This document shows positions 22,628 to 41,999 of a DNA stretch of 64,000 nt, one piece after another (position 1 is the first letter of the stretch; each line of letters begins with the position of its first letter). Source of the DNA: Hemibagrus wyckioides (taxonomy: Eukaryota; Chordata; Actinopteri; Siluriformes; Bagridae); contig NC_080711.1 of the NCBI RefSeq assembly GCF_019097595.1, forward strand, positions 20,546,928 to 20,610,927, in the 5' to 3' direction. The translations under genes were made by a program, and so were the position numbers. Under the pieces are notes generated by a model. It was not told the DNA's origin. It saw nothing but the letters and a program-made list of their open reading frames with translations, and searched no databases.

Positions 22628-23373
22628 TCCATTTTCTTGTTTGTTGTTTCTTAGACCGTTGCCCACTTAAATCATATATAACAGTACTAACTAAAAAGCT
22701 GTCCGGAGGAAAAAACTTCCAAAAATATCAATCCTTTCTGTTGAACTTCTTTACACTCAGATTTTTTTAGCATATGTACACATGCAAATGCAGCAGTTGT
22801 TGGCAGCGTTAAAACTGTGATGTGCAAAAACAGCATATAAAGTGTTTGTATAAGTGATGCTATACACATAGATATATATTGTGTGTGTGTGTGTGTGTTC
22901 AGGTCACTTTTAGGTGTTGAGGAGTCTGATGGCTTAGCAGAAGTTCACGGTCGAGGTTCAGATTCCCCTAAACAATTCATAATTTCCTGAGCATTTTTAG
23001 ATTTACAAATTTATCCATTTCTGCGCTTACGGTTTCCAAATGTAATAGCGCGTTTTAGTTATATACCGAGCCAGCTTTACATTTTGGTATTTGAAGTTAT
23101 CGTTCAAAACAAAAATTAAAACAGAGGCTTATTTGACATGTAATTTAAAAAAATGAAAACAGTCCCCCCCCCCCGGTTGCCACACAGGGATGTCATATCT
23201 CACGAAATTGTATTCAAAATAGTTCTGAACAAGAATTTTGCTTTTGAATATTTATTTGTAATATTAAAAAAGAATATTTTTTTGTAATCACTATATACTG
23301 ATGCTGTTTTTAAAATGCCTTGTGACCCCGTGAAATCATTCTATGACCCCCAGTTTGGGAACCGCTGTATTAA

Positions 23374-23412
23374 GGTTTGTTTGTTTGTTTGTTTGTTTGT
23401 TTGTTTGTTTGT

Positions 23413-23443
<31 letters not shown>

Positions 23444-23487
23444 TTAATAAATAAACAAACAAACAAACAAACAAACAAACAAACAAA
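23374..23487. repeat. Long hairpin made of complementary tetranucleotide repeats
   Basis: (TTTG)n and (TTTA)n are followed by TTAATAAATAAA and then (CAAA)n. The two arms are reverse complements, giving a near-perfect stem of roughly 45-50 bp. Confidence 0.9.
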
Positions 23488-23803
23488 CCCAGATAGCAAA
23501 ATAGGTCTGGCCCAGAACTGGCCCACACAATGCACTTACACTCGGCCCACATACCACAAAAAATGACAGCCCTTTGGTGGCCCATGTCTGGTTTGCCAGA
23601 GGTGGGCCAGAGGTGGGCCAGCACAGGGCCACACCACATAAACCAAACCATAACCTGGCCACATCTGGCATGTCATCATATAAAGAGTGCCATCACTGCC
23701 AGACCTGGTCCGCATCTGGTTGACATACCACTTGCCATGCAAGAACTCAGCCGGCAGTGCCGGCTTAATGCTAGATCTGGCCCAGACCCGTCTGCTATGT
23801 GGG
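23488..23803. mobile_element. Short TIR element (MITE), family uncertain
   Basis: The left end CCCAGATAGCAAAATAGGTC and the reverse complement of the right end (CCCACATAGCAGACGGGTC) are about 27-bp imperfect inverted repeats. The interior is rich in TGGCCCA/TGGGCCA. No clear target duplication is visible, because the left flank is the CAAA array. Confidence 0.65.
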
Positions 23804-23999
23804 AATATACCTGACAACCAGATATTGCGTCATTGTTGGTTAGCCGCCTCATTAGGTGTTATGTTTTCCTGCAGTTAGGCGTCTTCTTGTAATTATTGTA
23901 TAGAAGTGTAATGACAGCCTTTCTGTATGCAGTAGTGTATCTGTAAACTCCGTTTGAAGTGTCCCTGACTGAATGCCTTGAGATTTGTTTTTGGACTTC

Positions 24000-25900
24000 T
24001 GCTTTATTTTATTGTAACATTAACTGCCTGAGGAAGAATGGCGTGATTTCTGCATGATTGGGCTTTCTTTGGTTGTTTTTATTGACTTCTTTATGTTTTG
24101 TGTTAGTAATTCTTTTTCCTTTTTTTAAACTTTATTTTCAGGTTGTGACACAATGCATTTCTAATGGTTTAATTGTGACTCATCAACTCAGATCAGTGGA
24201 TAATGTGAGGCACACTACTGTCCTGAACGCATAGGAACAGATTTGTTGTATAGTCTCCAAATAGCACTGGAGTTATTAGTCCCCAGTCATTTTTTCTTTC
24301 TCTCTTTTTTGACTTAAACTATATTTTTGATGTCTTATGGTTCCCTTATGGAAAACTTAACAGCATGCTTGGAGGTGTTTATTCCACACATTAGTCCACA
24401 CACTTGTTTAAAATTGGCCCTTGATACATGTCCAGATACTAAAAGTGTCAGGGATCCCTTGTTGTCATACAGTGGTCATAGATTAGGGATTGCATGACTA
24501 CTGTTATTTTTGTTTTTTAAGTAAAGATAAAAAAATCATACCAGACTTAATTTAATTGCCATAAACAGGCTACATATGAAATTTCCAGCTTCAATACTGC
24601 CCTGAAGACCCGTACGTTACTGATGAACACGAATTAATCCCACATCGATCACTATTAGTGTATCGATCAATAAATCGATAGTATTTCAATATGAAAGGAC
24701 ATTCCAATTCATTAAATGCAATTGTGTGTGGATAAGCTGCTGAAAGTGAGAGTGTTGAAGCTCTTCATACCTTAATGATGCCTAGAGGACAAAACAGACT
24801 TTCTCTGATATTTGGTAGGAAAAGTTGCATCCAATAGAGGCAGTTCACTAACATACCACCAAGGGGCTCCATCCCCCAAATTCTAGGCTTTTCTGTCGTT
24901 CATTTCATTTCCTCATATTACATAATGCTCTCTAACATAAATGCCATTTTCAAAGCTTTGACGATGCTATCAGTCTTGATTCAATTCAATACATGACATT
25001 GGCTTCAGGTTTCGATTCCATTTGATTCTCAGAACATTTTGACCAAAAGGTTTCTGTAGAAAAAATATGACTGAAAAGACTCTTAATTTTTGAAACATAA
25101 ACAAGAAAAAGCATTCGGCATAAAGCTACATTTTTAAAACATGCTACAGAGTTTTAATATTGTAAATAAAATGCAAACACTACAGGTTTAAAATATCTTA
25201 AACAGGTGTATAAGTTCTCCCCAAAAATTTGAATAAACATGGTCTCTATGTCGTGGGAAAACCACTGATGAGACATGGGTCCTGTAGCAGCAGATAATTC
25301 AAAAACAGAGCTCCAATCCACTAAACTGCCTTAATTTACCCAGTAAAACTGAGCTGTAGTCTAGTCTTGATTAAGTAGCTTTCTTTAATAATATTTTAAA
25401 TGTGATGTGGACGCCACAAGGTGTGAATTTTACCTTTGTTGAGGGTAACAGTAAATCACACAACACATATTTTTTTTGTTTTGTGGGGGGTCTTATTTAG
25501 TTCAAGAGAGAGAAAATAGAGAGGGAGCTATTTTTATATCTGCTACAACAGGCTGTCAGGGTGTGAATGTGACATTACCTTAAACATTAAACATTAAATG
25601 TAACTTCAAATAGAGAAAAGGCATGACATTTTTACATAAAAATAAAAATGATGATAGATGCAATGCGTTACAGGCTCAGTGCACAGGATTTTCTACAGAC
25701 ACGTTAAACAAAATTTCTGTTGAAACCAAATGTTACATTCTGTCCATTTCTGTAGGAGAGAAAACAGGAAGTGGGCATTGCAGAAATGTGAGCTTACTTC
25801 CTCTTTTTCACCTCACAAGAGTATTATTTGTCATTTAATACATTCACCCTGTCTGCCACCTTCCCCAAAACCTAAAGGTATGTGTGTGGGTCTAAGTGTA
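24000..25900. other. Intergenic stretch between genes C and D
   Basis: AT-rich sequence with only short frames and no convincing exon, RNA gene or intact mobile element. The last few hundred bases before 26,022 presumably include the gene D promoter, but no clear TATA box can be assigned. Confidence 0.5.
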
Positions 25901-26021
25901 AAGATCTCCAGCAAGTGAAAAGCTTCAGGGAGAACAGCGCTGTGTTCATTTCCTTTCAGTTGGTTTGTGGGCTTCTGGATATTTTGACCTCTCTTCTCTG
26001 GACTTAGCGCGGCGGGAAAAA

Positions 26022-31471
<5,450 letters not shown>

Positions 31472-31591
31472 GGTATGCAAATCCTCTACACACTTAGATG
31501 GGAAGAGAGTATTATATTTTTATACATCAAAGTGGAGCTTGAATATCTAAATAATATCTTTAAAAAAATGTAACTATATTTTTCTGTTGCA

Positions 31592-33100
31592 GAATCATTC
31601 TGATAGAGGAAGTTTCTAGCGTAGACTTTCCACCCGTACACACTCATCTCTGTCCCAAAATAATACCTCACAACCCACACAACTGAACACTGCAGTTTAT
31701 TCTACTAGTTTTGTTCACTTCAAAAACAACAGCTTTCCACATCAGTGCCTTTTTGTAAAAGCTAAAAATGTGTTTGCAAATGAAATTTAACAGATATACA
31801 CTGGTTCTGCACCGCAAAAATGATATATTAGCAAACGCATCAAAATTTCTTAAGCAACATTATTCACCAGATTTTAGGAGACGTAAACATCTCCAGAAAT
31901 GGCGTTTGTTTTTATCACATAAGTAAGGAATAAAATACTTAGGGGTGTGCTGTTAGAGGAAAAACATCACAGCAACGATTTTTTTTTTTAATTAAATAAT
32001 TGCATACCTTTATTTCTTTCTTTCTTTTGTCACTGTCTATTAAAGCAAGTAGGGATAAGATGCAGCTTATGTTACAGAGAAAGCTGAAAGCACAATGTCG
32101 TTATGATTTACAAAGATAAACTTACAGATGTACCTCAGATTTGTTACAAACCGGCAACTCTGGAAACAAAAACTAGGGATGATGGGATTTTCTTCTGTAA
32201 ATAGCATGTTTTTTTTTTATTATTATTATTTGTATATTTATTATTATATTTGGATTATATCAAGTGGCCGGCACATACCATACCAATATAACCCTTGCAG
32301 CTGGTACTGCGGTCAGAGCTGCGGTTATCTCATGTTGATTAACTTCTTTAAATCAAAATGTAGATTTCAACAGCAAAGTATTAGATCGTGAGATGGAAAT
32401 GACAGAAATTACATAATAGACATTCACATTTCACTTACTATGATACTTTTTTTTTTTTTTTTTAAATAAAAGAATAAAATCAATACAAATATTAAGCGTA
32501 TAAAGTGAATTTAAAAAAATATATATATATATATTGGTTCATTTAAATGCTGTGCCTCGCATGGTTGATTGTTCGCATGCTTTTGTTTTTTAAAGCTATA
32601 ATTTATTACAGTAATTATGAAAAAGCTTTATGTGGTGACCTACTGTAACCTTTAAAGCAGAAAGCCACTAGGCAAAACTACAAATGGAACTAAAATGGAT
32701 TAAACGTTTCCTCTTGCACTTGATCCTTAAGCATGAAAACTGCTTTGGGACGTTTTTTTTCCTTTAATCAGTACATTTATTATTATTAGTAGTAGTATTT
32801 TCTGTCAGTATTGTTTATTATATGTAGAAGGAATAAATAAGGCATGTGTGCGGTTTTTTTAAAAAGTTTTTTTTAACTGTTTCACGTGCTTCGGTAGGGG
32901 AGAAAAAGTGGAAGTCTGGGTTGCTCCATTTTCACGATTTCTGCTTCTCTGTCACAAATCTCTTAAAAAACTGCTGTCTCGTCTATGTGGTTAGCTTGTG
33001 TAAACTGGAAACATGCAATAATGGCATGAAGTTCTTTTTTACTTTATTTTCTTTAAATGTTACAACATGGAGCAAATAAATAATTTTTCAGCTGATGTGT
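31592..33100 (+). other. Probable 3' UTR of gene D and downstream sequence
   Basis: AT-rich, no coding signal. AATAAATAA occurs near 32,832 and 33,072 as candidate polyadenylation signals. Extent inferred only. Confidence 0.35.
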
Positions 33101-33315
33101 AAAAGAGTGTTGCTTCAGTGGTGTTGACTGAAATGTCTTTTTTTGTGTTGGGTATGTCTATTTATTACATATTCTTACTATTTATTATTTATTACCATAT
33201 ACACCTTATTTGGTAGCTGATTATTCATGCACTGCTCTGTACTAATGAAATTACTAAGTATATAAATGCATAGTTTTCAGGTTACTGCATTTACAGTAGA
33301 TAATAGCTTCTATAT

Positions 33316-33321
33316 AAAGGC

Positions 33322-33363
<42 letters not shown>
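33316..33363. repeat. (AAT)n microsatellite
   Basis: About 14 triplets, abutting the LINE 3' tail copy that follows. Confidence 0.9.
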
Positions 33364-33364
<1 letters not shown>

Positions 33365-33602
33365 TCAATTTCAATTCAATTTTATTTGTATAGTGCTTTT
33401 AACAATGAACATTGTCTCAATGCAGCTTTACAGAACATAAGAAACAAAAACCATTCAAACAGTACTAGATGTTTAGACAAAATTATCCCTAGTGAGCAAG
33501 CCTGAGGTGACTGTGGCAAGGAAAAACTCCCTTAGATGGTATGAGGAAGAAACCTTGAGAGGAACCAGACTCAAAAGGGAACCTCATACCTCAAAAGGGA
33601 AC
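33364..33602 (-). repeat. Solo LINE 3' tail, same family as 16,885-19,110
   Basis: CAATTCAATTTTATTTGTAT, TGTGGCAAGGAAAAACTCCC and GAGAGGAACCAGACTCAAAA match the 3' tail of the LINE at 16,885. It is a strongly 5'-truncated insertion. Confidence 0.75.
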
Positions 33603-33603
33603 C

Positions 33604-33646
<43 letters not shown>

Positions 33647-34364
33647 ATTAGTTAAGTGTGTAATTAGGCCTATAAATTTTCAAAGTGAAGTCTTATAATA
33701 GACCCTGTTTAAAAGTTGTTTTTTTTTTACAGAACAGTCTACAAAAGAATGTCATACCTAGCAACATGATCAGCCCTGCTTCCTCTCTAAGATTAAAGTT
33801 TCTCCTTACTCAGAGTTGCTCTTAGATTGATCCTCAATCACTTTTAAGCTTAGAATTTTTTAATAAGAAATTTTTTATAGTTAGAAATTGTTTAAGCTAA
33901 ATTAGAAGCTCTCTGAGATTAAGCTTTAAGAATACAGGCCCTGGATTCCATAGCAACCTTTATTGGCCAAGGACTGCCCAAGAAGGTGTCTGACTGACAT
34001 GTAAAGCAACCAATAACAGTTTGTTTCGTTCAGTTTAGGGGTGTGAAATTATAAAGTTCCTACCAAAACAGACTGGCATGCAACCGTAAATCATTTGTTT
34101 AAATTGTGCAAATTAATGAGTCTGTGAACTTCACATTATTTAGAAAATCCAGCATTTAGCTGATCCTTGATCATTCACTTTCACAGTTATGAACACGACA
34201 GCTTCCTTCTTCTGTGAAGGAAAGAGAGCGTCACAACGTTTTGTTTTCAGGCAGAATGTTAAAAAAATCATGGCACAAAAGTCTCCTGAAAATCCTGTAA
34301 AATCCTGTAAAAAGTTGAAAACTTTTAAGACGTTTTCAAGTTTGTGTGAGATATGAATCAAATG

Positions 34365-34590
34365 TTCAGCCAGTGGTTCATAAGTGCGACATCTGAGCCT
34401 CAGGCTAAGTGTTACTGATGAGAAGGCTTCAAGCCCCAGCTCTGCCACTGTTGGCCTCTTGAGTACAAGCCTCTTAAGTCTCTCTGCTCTAGGGTCCTGT
34501 ATCATGGTTGACCCCGAACTCTGACCCCAACTTTCTTAGATGGGATATGCAAAGAAAAGAATTTTACTGTGCTGCAATGGTATATGTGAC
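34365..34590. repeat. SINE-like repeat
   Basis: GGCTTCAAGCCCCAGCTCTG, TGTTGGCCTCTTGAGTACAA and CTGACCCCAACTTTCTTAGA are related to the tRNA-type SINE at 28,600 and to the copy at 62,085. Confidence 0.6.
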
Positions 34591-35119
34591 CGATGAAGCT
34601 GCCTTCTTCTTAGCATTGATTTTATTTGTCATCACCCTCCATAGTACTGGCTAAAGCTTTATATGCAAATAGACATTTAGGGTTTATAGGAACTTTTTTC
34701 ATAACCTTTCCTACTTAGTTTACGTGTTATATATTGTGACAGTTTTAACACATTGTATTTTTTTTAGCTTATTTTCTCTTGCAGTGATATAATAATGCCT
34801 TTCTTTACAGTGATAAAAACATCTGAGTAGCAGAGTGGCACTCTCTATTACTGCTCACCTAATATATTATTGCTGGTGTGAATTTAAGTGTTACCCATAA
34901 CGTGTTTCCATCATTAGCTGCACAGATATCATTTTTCACCCTTTGGGTACTTGCATTTCATAGTGTGCTTGCTTTAGCAGTTTCAGTTCCAGCTAATTTT
35001 ACCACATCTTTTTTACATTAGTATACATGAGAAAAAAGTCTTACTTCCTTATCCTGAACACACTTACAACCTTATCTTATCTAAATTAACTCAGAATGTG
35101 CAAGGTCAAGGGTAAAGGA

Positions 35120-35123
35120 AACA

Positions 35124-35157
<34 letters not shown>

Positions 35158-35182
35158 TGTGTGTGTGTGTGTGTGAGTGTGT
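35120..35182. repeat. (GT)n microsatellite
   Basis: GT dinucleotides with two GAGT interruptions. Confidence 0.9.
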
Positions 35183-35934
35183 TTATCTTTTCATAAATGC
35201 TAGCTGGCTGGAAAACCTTGTGTAAGGCCTTTGACTACTTCCTGCCTCTGAATGGACTGACTGCTGGTGGCCTCGAAAAAACTGTTGGCTCATGAGTAAA
35301 ATGTATGTAAAGTCTCAGGAAGACATTTTCTACCATTATCTTAGGTGTTAGACACAGACACATGACCACATGACTTGGTTTTAACCTCTTGGGCAGTTCA
35401 AGGTTCATATATGAGTGACAAGATTACAAGAAGTCCTGGGTACCAATATTTTCATTTAGGAAACGGCCAAAAATGAACATCACAGGATAAAGAACAAATG
35501 GTGGTAACAATCATGCTACTTTGCTACTAATTATTTTACTAATGATTTTTTTTAATAATGGACACAAATAGGATTTTTTTTTTGGAATGTGGTTCCTCAG
35601 ATTGATCACCGACTACTTGATTCAACGGTATATAAAGCAAGGTCATGTTAACTGGCTAATTAGCTTAGCTAAATGTTCTTGGGGCTTCTTTCTTAATGGA
35701 CCTTAACAGATCTGAACTTAATACACATTACTTTATAGTGCAGTGCAGCTCTATCACGCTGCTTTCTCACATGACTGTAGAAGGAAGACTCCCAAAATAG
35801 TGGACTATATATCAACAGCCAGGTGCACGTGACAAGCCGATTTCCTCTCTGTAGTCTATTTTTTTAAAAGAATAGTTTAAACAAAACCTCATCCTACTCA
35901 GTTTTGCCAAAAAAAACCCCTTCTCATTTGCACC

Positions 35935-36995
35935 GTATACTCAACAGCCACATTATAAGGAACATCATACTGATGCTGAACAAACTTTTAAAATGAGCCA
36001 AATGATCTCAGGTTTGTCATTTCTAATCTCATTAATTTGTTGAATTTGCCCACATTCAAGACATATTATATTTCTCCACAATTCTAAATTCTAGACTTTT
36101 GAAAATCGCAAGAGAACATCAGTTTCCGAAACCAGTATGTCTTGCACTAATAGCCATGCAAAGTCAGACACTGCGTTTTTTTTACCACACGTTTTTCCAT
36201 ATTCGTGTTTGTCATAAAGTACATGTATGACTCCAATAATAGCTATCTACTCTGCACTTTTACATACGTTTCTCTGTATTAATACAGTTACCTACTTGGT
36301 TATGCATTATTGCATTAGTTAAAAATGTTTTCCAGCAGTGTATGATGTGTATGATACAGAGAACAGGCTAAGAATACTCAACAAATTTAATTTCTTTCTA
36401 ATTATCTGATCAGCCAGGCAATCTAGCAATAACCATCTGAATGGGAGGAAAATGTGATCAGTGATTTCAACTCTGGCATGTTTGTACCAGATGGGCTGGT
36501 TTGAGCAGATAACTGCTGATCTCCTTGAATTTTACATAGTCTCTATGCTTTATTCAGTTTGGTGCAATAACGATCCAGTGACTGGCTGTTATGCGGATGG
36601 AATTGCCTTGCTGATGTCAAGACCTAAATCGAGCTGGTTTGAACTGATAGAAACACTACAGTAACTCAGATAAACACCATAAAACCCTGTGGCGAGCGAA
36701 ACAGCATCTCAGACTGCATTGAGGCAGAAACGGCAGAAGACCACATCAGGTTCCGCTTCTGTCAGCCAAGAACAGAAAGCTGACACTGCTTTGGGCACAG
36801 ACTCAACAACACTGGACAGTTGAAGACTGGTCTGATGAATCTCTGAGGCACGTGTGGTGTATATCAGTAAGCAGGTACATGAAAGGAGTAGCCAAATGAC
36901 AACAATATTCAAGGAGATCGAAGTATAAGAGACCTATGCAAAACAAGAGAAAGGCTTGGCCAGTGGAATTAAAGGGCTACCCTAATATATTGTTG
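35935..36995 (+). mobile_element. Degraded Tc1-like transposon
   Basis: Left end ACAGCCACATTATAAGGAAC and right end CTACCCTAATATATTGTTGC are decayed forms of the usual GTACCTAATAAAGTGG-type termini. Between them, CTGCTGATCTCCTTGAATTT, GAACTGATAGAAACACTACA and CAGAAGACCACATCAGG follow the order of a Tc1-like transposase. The frame is broken many times and the C-terminal half is missing. Confidence 0.68.
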
Positions 36996-38389
36996 CTTAA
37001 AAAAAATTAATATATAATCTGTATAATCTGTATAATCTCCTTGATAAACTTATCATTGATAACTGCTGTACAGCACTCAACTGTGCAGAATATGAACGAG
37101 ATGGAATTCTAAGCCAATCTGCAAGCTCACAAACGTACAGACTTTTGGGATGGAGGTAAGGATATCCTGGAAGTCACCACACCCTTCAGGAAAGAAATGA
37201 TTCATTGTGGTTACAAGTGGAACAAAACCATGTGAGCAAAAGAAGACCTTGCTCTGGGCTCATGACTCTCTCCTACTCACAGCTATTCCACTCAGCCCAG
37301 GTGTTCCTCCAGCTGTTAAGCAGCTTCTGGATTCTTATTTCTGATGCAGAGGCAATGGTGGATGCAAGCAGAGAAAGTTTTCATAGGGAAAAACTAGAAG
37401 AACTATCACAGACTGGGAAAGAACACACAACTACAACACAAGGGACTAGGCTTGGCTAGAAAATTTTTAATATGAAAACAAAAACTATTTACAGTGTTAC
37501 CATAGTAACAGCAACTTAAGCGGACGGCATACAACGCTCCAACAACTAAAGATGGAAAAAACACCAAACTTAAATAGTTTAATTTAATCAAACAATACAA
37601 AAGAGGCCTGCACACTCAATGGAGAAACTGAAGCAGACAAGAGAAGTTCAAAAACTAAATAAGAGTGCCCTCTGGCAGTCTGGGGAGGAATTGTCTGTGG
37701 TGGCCATGGCAATAAAGGTACTGCAATACACTATATATCTTAATGTATTTATTGTGTGTGTTTAAAGTGATTGAATATATAAAACGTAGTGTCATTTAAA
37801 TAATTACATTATTAAAAAAAAAAAAAAAAAGATTTAAAGCAATAAAATAAAGATCCAATTTTTTTTTTTTTTTATAGCAATTCAAGGTAAATAAATTATT
37901 AATATTTTTTTATAGTGGACCAGGCTAGGGACTTCATGGTTTTTTTTTATATAAATAAATAAAATAAATAAATAAAATTAATAAAATTACTAAAAACTAT
38001 AAATTATTAACAAAATAATCATTTTCCCGCACAAGGCAAACCTGTACGGATTCATGTTAACCACTAGAGGGCGACATCACATCATCGAGACTCAGCCATG
38101 CTTCCTTAACCTTAATTGTGAGGACTAAAATCTTCAACGCACACTAAAATGTTTTATTAAACATTTTATTGTGAATTAAAATTTTGGTTAGTGAGTGTTT
38201 TCCGTGATTCAGTGGAGGAAGTTTGATGGTGTCATCCTCTACAGGAAGTAGGGATGTTGACAGGCTGCTCTCACCACTGCTCCAGAAATAAATATTCTGA
38301 GATGTGGATCCCTTAGGACGTAACTCTTTCCAGTTCCACCCTAGTGATGAGGATGGGGTTGTGATGCCCTCTGTGTGACTTCTTGTAAT

Positions 38390-38570
38390 CTTCGTTCTTG
38401 CTGGCATGCAGAGAGAGACTCAAACAGTTGTTGACATTGCTTTATCCTCTCAGTAGAATCTCTCGTCACCGTTGGTGATGAGTCCCTGGATGGTTGTATC
38501 GTCAGCAATTAATAACATCGTGTTTCACACACTCTGCTGAGTTTGTTTGTGTGCGTAGGTTGTGCAGCAC
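38390..38570 (-). pseudogene. LINE reverse transcriptase relic
   Basis: Read on the minus strand, the sequence gives DDTTIQGLITNGDE, close to the ADDTTVVGLI catalytic block of a fish non-LTR retrotransposon RT. It hits stops soon after, and the downstream open frame to 38,144 does not match RT. Confidence 0.45.
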
Positions 38571-41484
38571 TGCAGTACTTAGCAAATCTGCCAACAAGCA
38601 TAGCCTGTAACATTAAAAACAACAACAACCACAAAAAAACAATTTGCCCACCAAACAATGCGTGTTTCAATACTTATTTTTATAGAAGCTATGCATAGCT
38701 ACTTAAAGGAACTAAAACAAGAAGGAAGGAAACTTTGAGAATAATTGCCCATCAGGGAATTTTCTTGCCTAAACCAGTTGTAAGAGGATCAGATAAGCAG
38801 CTCTTTAACATATTCTATTCACTGTGTAGCATGCAAAACAAACCTGAGAGGTTTGGATAGCTCCGGATGTAATTTCACTAGACCTAGAGCATGTATACAC
38901 AGTCAAAATGAAGATTTTGCCTTGGGTTAAAAGTGTTTGCAATGCACACTCCCTGTTTTCTAAAATCTTTTTTTTTGTGTGTGTGTGTGTGTAAATATAC
39001 AGTACAGTAGGGCTGTATTTAAAGCTGAGATAAGCACACAGTAAAGACTTAATACAGACATGGGTACTCAAACTACAGACAAATCTTAAAGACTTATGGA
39101 ACATCATTTAAGGCCAAAAACAAGACATTATTCAATATAATCAATTGTTAATTTATCATCTTAATAGGAAACATCATTTATCTCAAGGACAGATGTTTTT
39201 AATGGACAATGCAATATAATAGGGAAGTGTTTGGTCAGCTTATTTTTCAAACCATGGCCATGTATAACTAAATATACTGTAAATACATTTTGATTTCATG
39301 ACATTGATTTAATGATTTAATGAAGCTCATGGTTTCCTTGTGTTTGTGGGCGAAATATATACATACACAAATAAAATGCAAAATAATAGAATGTGCTGAA
39401 TCAAGTGCTATTTTATATACTGCTCAATAATGAGGTTAATGAGTGTAGTGTTAAATCAAATCTGCAGTGATATTTGCAGTTAAATCAAAGCAAATATATT
39501 CTTTATATAATGTAAAAACGTTGCTTTTGTGTAACTTCACATGAGATTTGATGTGAAAGAACTATTCCTTGTTCAGCCAGTCTTTTCTATCCTAGAATTT
39601 TTTGCTGGTTAAAGTTAGGTGCTTGTTTTCTGAGACATTTAAAAAATCTATCATTTCTACTAAAGAAAAACAAACTGGCGATCTTGGAGGTGTGAACTAC
39701 ATGCAGGTTATATGTATAATTTAAATGCCATCATCAGTAAAATGATTTAAGCAGGTGAAGGAGAAGGAGTGTGTAATTGTGTAAACACGTGTACTTGAAC
39801 CCTCCCATTATTATATGACACCCAGTTTTACCGGCAAATAACTATTCAGAACTGACAGGTAAATAGATAGGAACGTTTTCTGGGCCGGCAGTATCTCTGT
39901 TCTGTCTGCTTATTTCATGAATGTGCGAATATGTTCCTCCAGGGTGAAGAAAAGCTCTGAACCACAAGCCACTGTTTACAGCCAAAATAAGCAGCCTGAA
40001 CATTAGCTGAACGCTCTAGCAGATGAAATGAAAAGCCCTACAGAAGCTCTAATAACACATAGAGGGCTGACGTGGACTGAGCGGACACCCCGACTCACAT
40101 CCCTGTGGGTCATGTGTCATAAATAGTAACTAGATTTGTTGCACTGGCAGGATAATCAGCACTATGGAATGGGCTGTAAGGCTGTGCTTGGTTGAACTCT
40201 TTCCATTGTTCCAAGTTATGACTGGAATTAAGCTTAAGTAAGTTATTATTCTATTCCTTGTTGGTTGGATTACCAAAAAAAATCCAGCCAGGAAATAAAT
40301 GTCGCTCTGAATGTAAATTTTGAATACTGACATGGTCACAAAGAGGATTTACAGAAATGTGAAAAGAAAGTCCAGATGGTGTAAAGACTCGAAAGGGAAC
40401 CTGTATCAGTGTGGGGTGTTAAAATGGTAACAAATTGATAATAACAATACTCACAATGTCAGACTTTTCTGGTGACAGTGGACATGTGTTACAAGCAAAC
40501 ATACAAAGAAAAGTACATGATACATGACATCCAGTGGCTGTCACAGTTTTTGTATGTTGTGGGGATTACTGCCATCATTCCATGCCGGTATGTGAGCCAG
40601 AAAAAGTGGAAAAACTGCCACTGAGCAAGTGATAGTGTTATCAAATAAACAAGTAAGGAACAAGGCATGACTGTGCATACATTCTAATCAGTGATGGAAA
40701 ATATTGTACATTAAGGTACTGCTTTTTCTTTGATGGTTCCAAAGCTCCTTCCACAAATGGTAAATGTTATGGTGAAGGGAAGTAGTAGAACACTTACCTT
40801 CATCATAAGAACAACTACACGTTTTTCAAGATCACATGAAACAGCCACCTTTGTTAGTATAGACATAAAAAATAGAAGAAAATACCTTCTGAACAATCAG
40901 AATTAAGAATTCAACAGTGCTGTGAGTTATGCAGAAAGAGAGAGATCTTGAATTGGACATACTGAACGCTGCAAGTCCAAGAAGGATTGATTTCTGCTGA
41001 GTTGTTTTGTTTTGTTGAGTTTTTGAATGTGGTCAGAATAAACACAAACCCTTAGCTCAGCACAGAGCTAATTCTGCCCATCTTCCTCCACACCCTCACG
41101 CTTTGTAACCAGACCCCAAGAGCCACCATTTGGGTCAGTTGATTTAGGAAAGAGATGTGCCCAAAAAAGCTAAGGCCTGCATCATTATTCTAATCTTTGC
41201 TGTAGATATGAAGGAAAAAAAAAAGACTGAACATAGTCAAGTTTAAAGAGAATTCTATTCTTATCTCTTGGTGTGTAGAGCATTGTTATTCAAGGTGTTG
41301 GGATAAGTGCTTTTGTTCAGCAGTTGGCGGGGTCCTAGTATCGAGGAGCTATGTACCTAGGTGAAGTAACCACCTCTTTGTTTCACAATGTTGCGTGTTA
41401 AACTTTGGTCTCACTAGAACAGATAAGGTTTTTTCATCATTGCTGTGTCTCCAATCCACCATCTGGTAAACTGTAAATGGGAGC

Positions 41485-41491
41485 TGTATAA

Positions 41492-41524
<33 letters not shown>
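41485..41524. repeat. (AT)n microsatellite
   Basis: Uninterrupted AT dinucleotides. Confidence 0.9.
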
Positions 41525-41528
<4 letters not shown>

Positions 41529-41556
41529 GTATTTACCTCCCATTAATTATAAACTT

Positions 41557-41793
41557 ATCCTCTCCGCATGCCAAATTGACCAGGTCTGTTTTGACTGCTT
41601 ATAAAAAATGAGGTATGTATGATCACCATTTTTTTTTCACACCATTTTAGTCAGCTTGTTTCCAACACATTAACATATATTTTGCACTTTTTTAAAAAAA
41701 AAAAAAAATGGTATTATAAATCTCATTTATATAAAATTTTACCTACTTTTTACACCAGGTCAAATTGACCCAAAGATAACAGGAGGGATACAT
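41557..41793. mobile_element. Candidate piggyBac-like MITE
   Basis: The left end has CCTCTCCGCATGCCAAATTG followed by ACC. The right end, reverse complemented, reads CCCTCCTGTTATCTTTGGGT followed by CAATTTGACC. Both ends share CCTC and an (A)AATTGACC-type core in inverted orientation. No TTAA duplication can be shown. Confidence 0.4.
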
Positions 41794-41891
41794 AATCTTC
41801 ACATTGCAATACTACAGCTATTAACACTATTTTCTAGACTCTCAAGGTACTTCATATTTATTATCTTCTGCCAGTCTGTTTTGTAAATACT

Positions 41892-41994
<103 letters not shown>

Positions 41995-41999
41995 CTGGT

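Noticed and set aside
38144..38407. An 87-codon minus-strand frame preceded by an acceptor-like tract
   Set aside because: It adjoins the LINE RT relic, matches no family I know, and has no partner exon.
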